A DNA stretch of 15,572 nt from Humitalea sp038249305 (GTDB lineage Bacteria > Pseudomonadota > Alphaproteobacteria > Acetobacterales > Acetobacteraceae): positions 1 through 15,572 of the forward strand of contig JBBRWI010000079.1 in NCBI GenBank assembly GCA_038249305.1, in the 5' to 3' direction. Position 1 is the stretch's first letter. Every line of letters starts with the position of its first letter. The notes beneath the pieces are model-generated. The model saw only the letters and a program-made list of their open reading frames with translations. It was not told where the DNA came from and searched no databases. The translations under genes and the position numbers were made by a program. Of the stretch, positions 1 to 7,114 are shown piece by piece.

Positions 1-606
1 CTGCAGGAGCAGCACGGCATCGCACAGATTTCGACCGGCGACATGCTTCGCGCCGAAGTGAAATCCGGCAGCGCGATCGGGACCGAAGCGCGCGCAATCA
101 TGGAACGCGGCGACCTGGTGCCAGATAGCATCATCACCGCCATGCTGGCCAAGCGCGTCGCCCAGCCCGATTGCCTGCGCGGCTTCATCCTCGACGGCTT
201 CCCGCGGACCGTGCCCCAGGCCGAGGCCCTGGACGCTATGTTGACCAAGATGGGCCTGGCCTTGGATTATGTCATCGAATTGCAGGTCGATGATGTCGCC
301 CTGGTCGAACGGATTGCGGGGCGTTTCACCTGTGCCGCCTGCGGCGCTGGCTACCACGACCGTTTCAAGCCTACCGCCCAGCCGGGCGTCTGCGACGCCT
401 GCGGCGCCACAAGCTTCATTCGCCGGGCCGACGATAAGGCCGAGACGGTGGCAACTCGCCTCGACGCCTACCACCGTCAAACAGCCCCCCTGCTGCCCTA
501 TTACGATGCGCTCGACCGGTTGCAGACGGTGGACGGCATGGCCGAGATGGATGTCGTCGCCAGCCAGATCGCGGCGATCTTGGGAAAGACGCCCGCAACG
601 GCTTGA
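1..606 (+). CDS. adk: Adenylate kinase, 5'-truncated by the window edge
   Basis: Adenylate kinase interconverts ATP + AMP and 2 ADP in the cytoplasm and sets the adenylate pool. The frame is open from base 1, and the first visible residues run into the family block QISTGDMLRAEVKSGS (AMP-binding region). About 20 N-terminal residues, including the P-loop, lie outside the window. The core motif DGFPRTVPQAEAL and the arginines of the LID and core (GRFTC, RRADD, TRLDAYH) are present. The LID carries four cysteines in two CxxC pairs (codons at 331, 340, 391 and 400), so this is the long, zinc-binding LID form. The 201 visible residues plus the missing start match the usual 215-220. It lies 183 bp upstream of rpsM on the same strand, the usual secY-adk-rpsM order in Alphaproteobacteria. 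Identification is secure; only the start is missing. Confidence 0.97.
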   Translation: MQEQHGIAQISTGDMLRAEVKSGSAIGTEARAIMERGDLVPDSIITAMLAKRVAQPDCLRGFILDGFPRTVPQAEALDAMLTKMGLALDYVIELQVDDVALVERIAGRFTCAACGAGYHDRFKPTAQPGVCDACGATSFIRRADDKAETVATRLDAYHRQTAPLLPYYDALDRLQTVDGMAEMDVVASQIAAILGKTPATA

Positions 607-735
607 CGGATGGGCGGATCGGGCCTAACAGCCCGCCTCTCGCGCGGACGGTCTCATACCCGGCCGCGCAAGCACTTGTGCATCACGGCAATATGTCCGC
701 GCGGCGACAAGGATCACCTCTCGACCCATCGGCCG

Positions 736-774
736 CCGCATTCGTGCGGGGCATAAGCGGGCCCTGATCGGCCC
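736..774 (+). promoter_or_regulatory. Two small hairpins in the rpsM leader
   Basis: The 183-bp adk-rpsM gap holds no gene that I can support. Two short perfect stems sit just before the rpsM ribosome binding site. One is CCGCA/TGCGG around a TTCG tetraloop (736-749). The other is GGGCC/GGCCC around a 6-base loop (759-774), ending one base before the AGGAG at 776-780. They could be part of a translational control leader, but stems of 5 bp arise easily in GC-rich DNA. No convincing sigma-70 promoter was seen in the gap. The regulatory role is inference. Confidence 0.25.
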
Positions 775-789
775 CAGGAGTGCAAACCA

Positions 790-1167
790 GTGGCGCGCAT
801 CGCCGGCGTAAACATTCCCGCGAACAAGCGGGTGCTCATCTCCCTTCGCTACATCTTCGGCATCGGACCGAACAACGCGCGGGACATCGTGACCGCCCTG
901 AAGATCCCCGAGGATCGTCGGGTCAACCAACTCACCGACGACGAGATCATGAAGATCCGTGAGATGGTGGACCGCGACTATCGGGTCGAAGGCGACCTGC
1001 GCCGTGAAGAGGCCATGAACAAGAAGCGCCTGATGGATCTGGGCTGCTATCGCGGCCTGCGTCACCGCAAGGGCCTGCCGGTCCGCGGTCAGCGCACCCA
1101 TACAAATGCGCGCACGCGCAAGGGCAAGGCCGTCGCGATCGCCGGCAAGAAGAAGGTGACCAAGTAA
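790..1167 (+). CDS. rpsM: 30S ribosomal protein S13 (uS13)
   Basis: S13 sits in the head of the small subunit and contacts 16S rRNA, the P-site tRNA and the 50S bridge. The 125-residue product opens with MARIAGVNIPANKRV and has the helical core LRYIFGIGPNNARDI. It ends with the family signature YRGLRHRKGLPVRGQRTHTNARTRKG and a lysine-rich tail, all typical of full-length bacterial S13. The start is GTG at 790. It is chosen because AGGAG at 776-780 stands 9 bases upstream and the N-terminus matches the family exactly. The stop TAA shares one base with the rpsK ATG (TAATG), so the two are probably translationally coupled. It is the first gene of the alpha operon after adk. Confidence 0.98.
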   Translation: MARIAGVNIPANKRVLISLRYIFGIGPNNARDIVTALKIPEDRRVNQLTDDEIMKIREMVDRDYRVEGDLRREEAMNKKRLMDLGCYRGLRHRKGLPVRGQRTHTNARTRKGKAVAIAGKKKVTK

Positions 1168-1574
1168 TGGCCCGCGAACCCCGCGCCGGTGGCGCCCGCG
1201 GCCCGGTGAAGCGCAAGGAGAGGAAGAACATTTCCTCCGGCATCGCGCATGTACTGGCCAGCTTCAACAACACCATCGTCACCATCGCCGACGCCCAGGG
1301 CAATGCGATCGCCTGGTCTTCGGCCGGGTCCCAGGGTTTCAAGGGCAGCCGTAAGTCCACCCCCTATGCCGCGCAGGTCGCGGCCGAGGATGCGGGCAAG
1401 AAGGCGCGCGAACATGGGATGGAGACCGTGGAAATCCACGTTTCCGGCCCCGGTTCGGGCCGTGAGTCCGCCCTGCGCGCGCTGCAGGCGGTCGGCTTCT
1501 ATGTCACCGCCATCCGCGACGTGACGCCGATCCCCCACAATGGTTGCCGTCCGCGCAAGCGCCGGCGCGTCTGA
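1167..1574 (+). CDS. rpsK: 30S ribosomal protein S11 (uS11)
   Basis: S11 lies on the platform of the 30S subunit near the E site and helps shape the mRNA exit path. The 135-residue product has a basic N-terminus (RGPVKRKERKNI), the core ASFNNTIVTIADAQGNAI and SSAGSQGFKGSRKSTPYAAQ. It has the signature EIHVSGPGSGRESALRAL and ends in the near-invariant CRPRKRRRV. It is slightly longer than the 129 residues common in the family, because of an Ala/Gly/Arg-rich start. The ATG overlaps the rpsM stop by one base, and GGTG just upstream serves as a weak ribosome binding site. The stop TGA (1572-1574) is already part of the rpoA Shine-Dalgarno stretch. As expected for Alphaproteobacteria, rpsD does not follow. 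Confidence 0.98.
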   Translation: MAREPRAGGARGPVKRKERKNISSGIAHVLASFNNTIVTIADAQGNAIAWSSAGSQGFKGSRKSTPYAAQVAAEDAGKKAREHGMETVEIHVSGPGSGRESALRALQAVGFYVTAIRDVTPIPHNGCRPRKRRRV

Positions 1575-1580
1575 GGAGGA
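1573..1580 (+). promoter_or_regulatory. Shine-Dalgarno that fixes the rpoA TTG start
   Basis: GAGGAGGA overlaps the rpsK stop codon and stands 7 bases before TTG at 1588. It is the strongest ribosome binding site in the cluster. It decides for the TTG start against an in-frame ATG at 1540 inside rpsK, which has no such site. Confidence 0.85.
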
Positions 1581-1587
1581 CAAGCAC

Positions 1588-2604
1588 TTGCTCGAACGCA
1601 ACTGGCGCGACCTGATCCATCCCGAAAAGCTCGAAGTCGAGCCCGGGGTCGATCCTTCCCGCACCGCAACCATCATCGCCGAGCCCCTGGAACGCGGCTT
1701 TGGCGTGACGCTGGGCAATGCGCTCAGGCGCATCCTGCTGTCGTCCTTGCAGGGCGCGGCCGTCACCGCGATCCGCATCGACGGCGCGCTGCATGAGTTC
1801 AGCGCCCTGACGGGCGTCCGCGAGGACGTGACCGACATCGTGCTGAACATCAAGAAGCTTGCGATCCGCATGCCGGGTGAAGGGCCGAAGCGCCTCCAAC
1901 TCACGGCCACGGGTCCTGGCGAAGTCACCGCCGGCCAGATCCAGACAACCGGCGATATTGAGATTTCCAACCCCGACCTCGTGATCTGCACGCTGGACGA
2001 AGGTGCCAAGCTGTCGATGGAGCTGACCATTGACCTTGGCCGTGGCTACGTCCCCGCCGCCGAGAACCGCCCGGAAGATGCGCCGATCGGGCTGATCCCT
2101 GTCGATGCCATCTACAGCCCCGTCCGCCGCGTGGCTTACAAGGTGGAGCCGACCCGGGTCGGCCAGCGCACCGACTACGACAAGCTGGTGCTGACAGTGG
2201 AAACCGATGGCACCGTGACGCCTGACGATGCGGTGGCTGTCGCCGCCCGCGTGTTGCAGGACCAGCTGCAGTTGTTCATCAACTTCGATGAGCCGACGCA
2301 GTTCAAGACGGCGGAGGTCGAGGAAGACCTCGGCTTCAACCGCCACCTGCTACGCAAGGTGGACGAGCTGGAACTGTCCGTCCGCAGCGCCAACTGCCTG
2401 AAGAACGACAACATCGTCTATATTGGCGATCTCGTGCAGAAGACCGAGCAGGAAATGCTCCGCACCCCGAACTTCGGGCGCAAGTCGCTGAACGAAATCA
2501 AGGAAGTCCTCGCCTCGATGGGCCTCGGTCTCGGCATGGCCGTGACCGGCTGGCCGCCCGAGAATATCGAGGACCTCGCCAAGAAGATCGAAGAACCTTT
2601 CTGA
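1588..2604 (+). CDS. rpoA: DNA-directed RNA polymerase subunit alpha
   Basis: The alpha subunit dimerises to nucleate RNA polymerase assembly, and its C-terminal domain contacts UP elements and activators. From TTG at 1588 the product has 338 residues and starts MLERNWRDLIHPEKLEVEPG, as alphaproteobacterial RpoA does. The N-terminal domain shows EPLERGFGVTLGNALRRILLSS (about 32-53) and REDVTDIVLNIK (about 78-89). The acidic linker (about 233-248) leads to the C-terminal domain with VRSANCLKNDNIVYIGDLVQ. There R266, N269 and C270, with K299 in GRKSLNEIK, correspond to the DNA-contacting residues of E. coli alpha-CTD. It ends LENWPP-like as GWPPENIEDL. The 13-bp gap from rpsK contains the Shine-Dalgarno. 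A start at ATG 1540 would add 16 residues translated from rpsK's frame-shifted end, so I reject it. Confidence 0.98.
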   Translation: MLERNWRDLIHPEKLEVEPGVDPSRTATIIAEPLERGFGVTLGNALRRILLSSLQGAAVTAIRIDGALHEFSALTGVREDVTDIVLNIKKLAIRMPGEGPKRLQLTATGPGEVTAGQIQTTGDIEISNPDLVICTLDEGAKLSMELTIDLGRGYVPAAENRPEDAPIGLIPVDAIYSPVRRVAYKVEPTRVGQRTDYDKLVLTVETDGTVTPDDAVAVAARVLQDQLQLFINFDEPTQFKTAEVEEDLGFNRHLLRKVDELELSVRSANCLKNDNIVYIGDLVQKTEQEMLRTPNFGRKSLNEIKEVLASMGLGLGMAVTGWPPENIEDLAKKIEEPF

Positions 2605-2632
2605 ACAGCCGGCACAGAGTAGGACCAGGACA

Positions 2633-3058
2633 ATGCGTCACGGAGTAGCCGGCCGTAAGCTCGGCGTTACCACCAGCCACCGTTTCGCCATGCTTCGCAG
2701 CATGGTGACGGCGCTGATCAAGCACGAACAGATCACCACCACCCTGCCTAAGGCGAAGGAGCTTCGGCCGTACGCCGAAAAGGTGATCACCCTGGGCAAG
2801 CGCGGCGGACTGCATGCCCGGCGCCAAGCCTATGCCGTGATCCGCGACGAGCGGATGGTGGACAAGCTCTTCACCACCATCGCCGATCGCTACAAGGGCC
2901 GGACCGGTGGGTATTGTCGCGTGCTGAAGGCCGGCGTGCGCTACGGCGATGCCGCCGACATGGCGGTCATCGAACTCGTGGATCGCGATCCGGGCGCCAA
3001 GGGCCTGGATAGCGGCCCGCGGCCGGAAGCCGTGGAAGAAGACGACGACCAGGGCTGA
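2633..3058 (+). CDS. rplQ: 50S ribosomal protein L17 (bL17)
   Basis: L17 binds 23S rRNA near the peptide exit tunnel opening. The 141-residue product begins with the family signature MRHGVAGRKLGVTTSHRFAMLRSM. It continues with LIKHEQITTTLPKAKELRPYAEKVITLGKRG and the core YKGRTGGYCRVLKAGVRYGDAADMAVIELVDRD. The last 20 or so residues, beyond the core, are a Pro/Gly and then acidic tail (EAVEEDDDQG). Such tails vary between species and are common in Rhodospirillales. AGGACCAGGA at 2621-2630 supplies the ribosome binding site. It is the last gene of the alpha operon, 28 bp after rpoA, and is followed by a strong terminator. Confidence 0.98.
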   Translation: MRHGVAGRKLGVTTSHRFAMLRSMVTALIKHEQITTTLPKAKELRPYAEKVITLGKRGGLHARRQAYAVIRDERMVDKLFTTIADRYKGRTGGYCRVLKAGVRYGDAADMAVIELVDRDPGAKGLDSGPRPEAVEEDDDQG

Positions 3059-3080
3059 TCGCGGCCCATGTGTCACCCGA

Positions 3081-3116
3081 ACGGGGCCGGCGGGAGCAAT
3101 CCCGCCGGCCCCGTTT
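3081..3116 (+). terminator. Rho-independent terminator closing the alpha operon
   Basis: A perfect 15-bp inverted repeat (arms 3081-3095 and 3100-3114) encloses a GCAA loop, a GNRA tetraloop. It is followed by only three T residues. It lies 22 bp after the rplQ stop. The very stable GC stem with a short T tract is usual for GC-rich Proteobacteria. It separates the ribosomal operon from the msrQ-like gene. Confidence 0.9.
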
Positions 3117-3157
3117 GCCGTTCGGCCTCAGCCCCCCACATGAGGCTGTAACCGCTC

Positions 3158-4045
3158 ATGCCCCGCGAACGAACCTCTCGCATGTCCGCCACCACGCAGC
3201 GCATGCTTGCCGCCAACATCCCCTGGCCCTGGCTCGGGCGGGGCGGACGGCTGTCTTCGCTGCGGGCCGCCTGCTTCGCGCTGTGCTGCGCGCCCGGCGT
3301 CTGGATGCTCTGGCTCTGGTTCAGCGGCGCCTTTGAACCTGAGGTGGCCAAGGCCGCCCTGCACGAGACCGGCAAATGGTCCGTCCGGGCGCTGTTGCTC
3401 GCCTTGGCCGTCACGCCGCTGCGCTGGACCGCTGTCTGGCCGCAGATTGTGCCGCTGCGCCGCATGATCGGGCTGACCGGCCTCGCCTATGCCGTCGTGC
3501 ATATCCTGCTCTATGTGGTCGAGCAGAACTGGAAACTCGGCACCGTCGCCTGGGAGATCCTGGTCCGCTTCTATTTGACCATCGGCATGATCTCCTTTGT
3601 TGGGCTGGTGGTGTTCGGCTGGACCTCGACCGATGCCGCGGTACTCCGGATGGGGCGCGGCTGGAAGCAACTGCATCGTTGGATCTACCCGATCACCGCC
3701 CTCGCGCTGTTCCACCATTTCCTGCAAGGCAAGGTGGATGTGACCGAGGCGACGCTCTCCACCGGGCTGTTCGTTTGGCTGATGTTCTGGCGCCTGCTCC
3801 CGGCGGAGCGCCGGGCGCAGCCCTGGCCGGTGCTGGCACTGGCGCCCGCGGCGGCGGCGGTCACCGCGGGCCTGGAATATGCCTGGTACGGCTTGGCGAC
3901 GCGCTTGCCGGCCGCGCGCATCGCCGCGGCGAACCTGGATTGGGAGCTTGCACCCCGCCCCGTGCATTGGGTGCTGCTCGCCGGTGTTGTCATGGCGCTG
4001 ATCACTGTATGGCGCCAACGCACCCTTGCCGACCGGAGCCCGTGA
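3158..4045 (+). CDS. msrQ: MsrQ/YedZ-like haem b membrane protein (ferric reductase-like domain)
   Basis: MsrQ is an inner-membrane haem b protein that passes electrons from quinols to the periplasmic molybdoenzyme MsrP, which repairs oxidised methionine. The 295-residue product shows the MsrQ pattern: HETGKWSVRALLLALAVTPLR, RRMIGLTGLAYAVVHILLYVV, and GRGWKQLHRWIYPITALALFHHF. H115, H173 and H186 have nearly the spacing of the three haem-ligand histidines of E. coli MsrQ. About eight hydrophobic segments can be drawn, and the last two (about 222-245 and 268-285) extend past the usual roughly 210-residue protein. No msrP is present; a xanthine dehydrogenase-type subunit starts 36 bp downstream on the same strand. 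ATG 3158 is preceded by a distant GAGG; ATG 3182 or 3203 are alternatives without a ribosome binding site. The family call is firm, the partner is unknown. Confidence 0.82.
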   Translation: MPRERTSRMSATTQRMLAANIPWPWLGRGGRLSSLRAACFALCCAPGVWMLWLWFSGAFEPEVAKAALHETGKWSVRALLLALAVTPLRWTAVWPQIVPLRRMIGLTGLAYAVVHILLYVVEQNWKLGTVAWEILVRFYLTIGMISFVGLVVFGWTSTDAAVLRMGRGWKQLHRWIYPITALALFHHFLQGKVDVTEATLSTGLFVWLMFWRLLPAERRAQPWPVLALAPAAAAVTAGLEYAWYGLATRLPAARIAAANLDWELAPRPVHWVLLAGVVMALITVWRQRTLADRSP

Positions 4046-4081
4046 CCCGATACATCCCTCGACCACTCGGGGGCTGGCAGC

Positions 4082-6418
4082 ATGGACGACGCGGCGCAGA
4101 AATTCGGCATTGGCCAACCGGTGCGGCGCAAGGAAGACGTACGCTTCCTGACGGGTGTTGGCCATTTCACCGATGACCTGGACCTGCCCGGACAGGCGCA
4201 TGCGTATATCCTTCGCAGCCCGCACGCCCATGCCGTCATCAACGCCGTGGACCTTGCGGCGGCCCGCGCCGCCCCCGGTGTCCTGGCCGTTCTGACCGCT
4301 GCCGATGCGCAGGCCGATGGCCTTGGGCTGATCCCGCTGCAGGTTGAAATCCCCAGCGCCGATCCGCTGTTCTGCCCGCCCAGGCCGATCCTGGCCGAGG
4401 CCCGCGTCCGATTCGTCGGTGACCCGGTCGCCCTGGTCATCGCCGAAACCCGCGCCCAGGCGCAGGATGCGGCAGAACTGATCGAGGTCGATTACGACCC
4501 GCTGCCATCGGTCACGGACACCGCCCGCGCGATGGATCCCGATGCCCCGGTGATCTGGGCCGACCACCAGCGCCGCGACAACCTGTGCGTGCTGTGGGAC
4601 AGCGGCCGCAGGCAGGAAACCGACGCTGCCTTCGCCGCGGCCGCGCGCCAGGTCAGCCTTTCCTTCATCAACCAGCGCGTGGTCGGCAACCCGATGGAGC
4701 CTCGTGTGGCCATTGGTGACTGGCAGGATGGCAAGCACGTCCTGCACAGCCCGACCCAGGGGGTGATCCGCGTCCGCGACAGCTTGGCCCGGTTCATCTT
4801 CAAGGTACCGATGGACCAGTTGCGAGTGATCTCGCCCGATGTCGGCGGCGGCTTCGGACTGCGCGGCAAACTCTTCCCGGAATCCGCCATGGTGCTCTGG
4901 GCCGCCAAGCGCCTCGGCCGCCCGGTCAAATGGCGCAGCGGACGCACCGAGACCTTCCTCTGCGATCCGCATGGCCGCGACCACGTCACCACGGCCGAGA
5001 TGGCCTTCGACGCCAATGGCAAGGCGGTCGGCGTGCGGGTCCGCACCGATGCCGCGATGGGCGCCTATCTGATGGACTTCGGGCCGCGCATTCCGACCGT
5101 CGCCGGCGCCCGGATCGCCGGCACGGTCTATGACGTGCAGGCGGTGCACCAGCAGGTCCGCTGCGTATTCACCAACACCGCCAGCACCGACGCCTATCGC
5201 GGCGCGGGGCGGCCGGAGACAGCCTATGTGATGGAGCGGCTGCTCGACATGGGCGCCGCCAGTTTCGGCATCGGCCGTGACGAGATACGCCGCCGCAACT
5301 ACGTCCGCCCCGACCAGATCCCCTATCGCAACACCGCCGGCAACCTGATCGACAGCGGCCATTTTGCTGAAACCCAGGAGATGGCGCTGGGCCTGGCCGA
5401 TTGGGCCGGCTTCCCGGCCCGGCGTGCCGCATCGCAAGCGGTGGGCAAACGCCGCGGCATCGGCATCGGTTATTTCATCGAGGCCTCGGGCGGCCAGCCC
5501 TTCGAATGGGCGCGTCTGAGGGTTGAGGCCGATGGGCGGGCGAAACTGCACATCGGCACCTTCAGCCATGGCCAGGGCCACGCCACGGCCTTCGCCCAAA
5601 TCGTGTCGGAGCGCCTGGGCATCCCCTTCGACGCCATCGACCTGATCCAGGGCGACACCGATACGGTCAGCAACGGCGGCGGCACCGGCGGCTCCCGCTC
5701 CAGCCAGATGGGCGGGGTCGCGACCTTACGCGCGTCTGACATGGTGATGGCCAAGGCCCGCCGGATCGCGGCGCATATCCTGGAAGCCGGCATCGCCGAT
5801 ATCGAATGGGAGCGTGGTGCCTTTCGCGTGGCGGGCACCGACCTCGCGGCGGACTGGGCGCAGGTGATCGAGGTGGCGCTGGACCCGGCCCGCCTGCCCG
5901 CCGGCGAGACCCCCGGCCTTGACGAACAACTCACCTACAAGCGCGACACCGAATGCAATTTCCCCAACGGGTGCCACGTCGCCGAGGTCGAGATCGACCC
6001 CGAGACCGGCCATGTCAGCCTCGCGCGGTACGCCGCCGTCGATGACTGCGGCAAGCTGATCAACCCGATGCTGGTACATGGCCAGGCGCATGGCGCGATC
6101 ATGCAGGGCATCGGCCAGGCGATGCTGGAACACGCGCGCTATGACGACGACAGCGGCCAGTTCCTGACCGCGACCTTCCAGGACTACGCGATGCCGCGGG
6201 CCGGCGACGCGCCGGATTTCGACCTGGGCTTCAACATCGTGCCGACAGCGACCAATGACCTCGGGGTCAAGGGCGCGGGGGAGGGCGGGTCCTGCGGCGC
6301 GCCGCCGGCCATCGTCTCGGCCGTGGCCGATGCCCTGGGTGTCGCGCATATCGACATGCCGGTGACGCCCGAGAAGGTGTGGCGGGCGCTGTCGGGGATG
6401 AAGCAGGCGGCGGAGTAA
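4082..6418 (+). CDS. Xanthine dehydrogenase/CoxL-family molybdopterin-binding subunit (form II)
   Basis: This is a large subunit of the molybdenum hydroxylase family, which oxidises aldehydes, purines, CO or N-heterocycles with water as oxygen donor. The 778-residue product starts with the family's hammerhead domain (about 18-130: GQPVRRKEDVRFLTG, SPHAHA). It continues through the cofactor domains: DVGGGFGLRGK, HGQGH with Q498, GGGTGGSRSSQMGG, and GVKGAGEGG with E734 as the expected catalytic glutamate. The active-site loop reads AYRGAGR (371-377). True CO dehydrogenase has AYxCSFR there, so this is the form II class of uncertain substrate. No signal peptide is seen, so it is probably cytoplasmic. 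No [2Fe-2S] domain is fused, and neither a CoxS nor a CoxM gene is adjacent. It ends one base before the converging stop codon of the next gene. The family is certain, the substrate is not. Confidence 0.92.
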   Translation: MDDAAQKFGIGQPVRRKEDVRFLTGVGHFTDDLDLPGQAHAYILRSPHAHAVINAVDLAAARAAPGVLAVLTAADAQADGLGLIPLQVEIPSADPLFCPPRPILAEARVRFVGDPVALVIAETRAQAQDAAELIEVDYDPLPSVTDTARAMDPDAPVIWADHQRRDNLCVLWDSGRRQETDAAFAAAARQVSLSFINQRVVGNPMEPRVAIGDWQDGKHVLHSPTQGVIRVRDSLARFIFKVPMDQLRVISPDVGGGFGLRGKLFPESAMVLWAAKRLGRPVKWRSGRTETFLCDPHGRDHVTTAEMAFDANGKAVGVRVRTDAAMGAYLMDFGPRIPTVAGARIAGTVYDVQAVHQQVRCVFTNTASTDAYRGAGRPETAYVMERLLDMGAASFGIGRDEIRRRNYVRPDQIPYRNTAGNLIDSGHFAETQEMALGLADWAGFPARRAASQAVGKRRGIGIGYFIEASGGQPFEWARLRVEADGRAKLHIGTFSHGQGHATAFAQIVSERLGIPFDAIDLIQGDTDTVSNGGGTGGSRSSQMGGVATLRASDMVMAKARRIAAHILEAGIADIEWERGAFRVAGTDLAADWAQVIEVALDPARLPAGETPGLDEQLTYKRDTECNFPNGCHVAEVEIDPETGHVSLARYAAVDDCGKLINPMLVHGQAHGAIMQGIGQAMLEHARYDDDSGQFLTATFQDYAMPRAGDAPDFDLGFNIVPTATNDLGVKGAGEGGSCGAPPAIVSAVADALGVAHIDMPVTPEKVWRALSGMKQAAE

Positions 6419-7114
6419 TCAGGCGAAGTCGGCGCGCGCCCGGCCCAGGGCGCCCGCGACGCAGGACAGGCGCAGCCCGGCGATCGGGGTGACCGGCGCT
6501 GACAGGCCGGCCACCAGCAGCATCGCGCCGGCCGGAAGGCCGCCGCGTGCCCGCGCCTCGGCAGCGGCCGTCGCGAACAGGGCCACGAGGTCTTGCGTCG
6601 CCCCCGCCGGGCGCTTGCGGCCCTCGGCCAGGGCGATGGCAGTCTCGGCGGGTGTGGCCATGACGGCAGGCCCGAGCACGACCATCCCGAGCCCCGCCAG
6701 ATCGGCGAGGCTTTGATTGGGATCGGCGGGCCTTTCGCCGTAGCGGGTCGCGGCTATGTCCAAGGCGGCGTGCAGCGTGGCGAAGACGGGTGGGCTCGTG
6801 GCCGCTTCGTCCAGCGGTGCCGAAAGGATGCCCGCGACCGCAGCCGTCACGATCGGGTGGCGCAGACCGGCCAGGGCAATGGGCGTTCCGCTGGCAATCA
6901 GGCGCCCGGACAGCAGGGGGCCGACCAGCCCGGTCGCGATCCGCAACCCGACCGGTGGTTGCCCCAGCGCCGTCAGCAGGGCCGCCGCAATATCCTCCGC
7001 GGCCTCGGCGTCGCGCGGGGCCAGCCTGGGCGGCAGGGCGGCCAGCGGGTTGCCGGTCGTCCAGGCCTCGGCCAGCCAATGGGCCGCCTCATCGGCCGCG
7101 TTGTGATCGCTCAT
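6419..7114 (-). CDS. Divergent MhpD / 2-keto-4-pentenoate hydratase-family protein, metal ligands apparently lost
   Basis: The 231-residue product aligns by eye along its length with MhpD/HpcG-type hydratases, which add water to 2-hydroxypenta-2,4-dienoates. Matching blocks are GLRIATGL (57-64, for GRKxGLT), HPIVTAAVAGIL (86-97, for PRIExExAxVL), ALDIAATR (117-124, for ALEVxxSR) and DLAGLGMVVLGP (138-149, for DNASxGxxxxGG). The C-terminal half matches too (LPAGAMLLVAGL, then SCVAGALGRARADF). At the metal site the two glutamates of ExE become V and A, and the third becomes D119. The lysine of GRK becomes R58. It is therefore either a non-catalytic relative or one with changed chemistry. Its ATG overlaps the dctM stop (ATGA), so it is the last gene of the TRAP operon. 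A role with the transported acid is inference. Confidence 0.7.
   Translation of the reverse strand: MSDHNAADEAAHWLAEAWTTGNPLAALPPRLAPRDAEAAEDIAAALLTALGQPPVGLRIATGLVGPLLSGRLIASGTPIALAGLRHPIVTAAVAGILSAPLDEAATSPPVFATLHAALDIAATRYGERPADPNQSLADLAGLGMVVLGPAVMATPAETAIALAEGRKRPAGATQDLVALFATAAAEARARGGLPAGAMLLVAGLSAPVTPIAGLRLSCVAGALGRARADFA

Noticed and set aside
3128..5599. Long open frame of 823 codons on the minus strand opposite the msrQ-like and hydroxylase genes
   Set aside because: It is antisense to two well-supported genes and has a composition typical of GC-rich shadow frames (His, Gly, Arg, Asp), with no recognisable domain.
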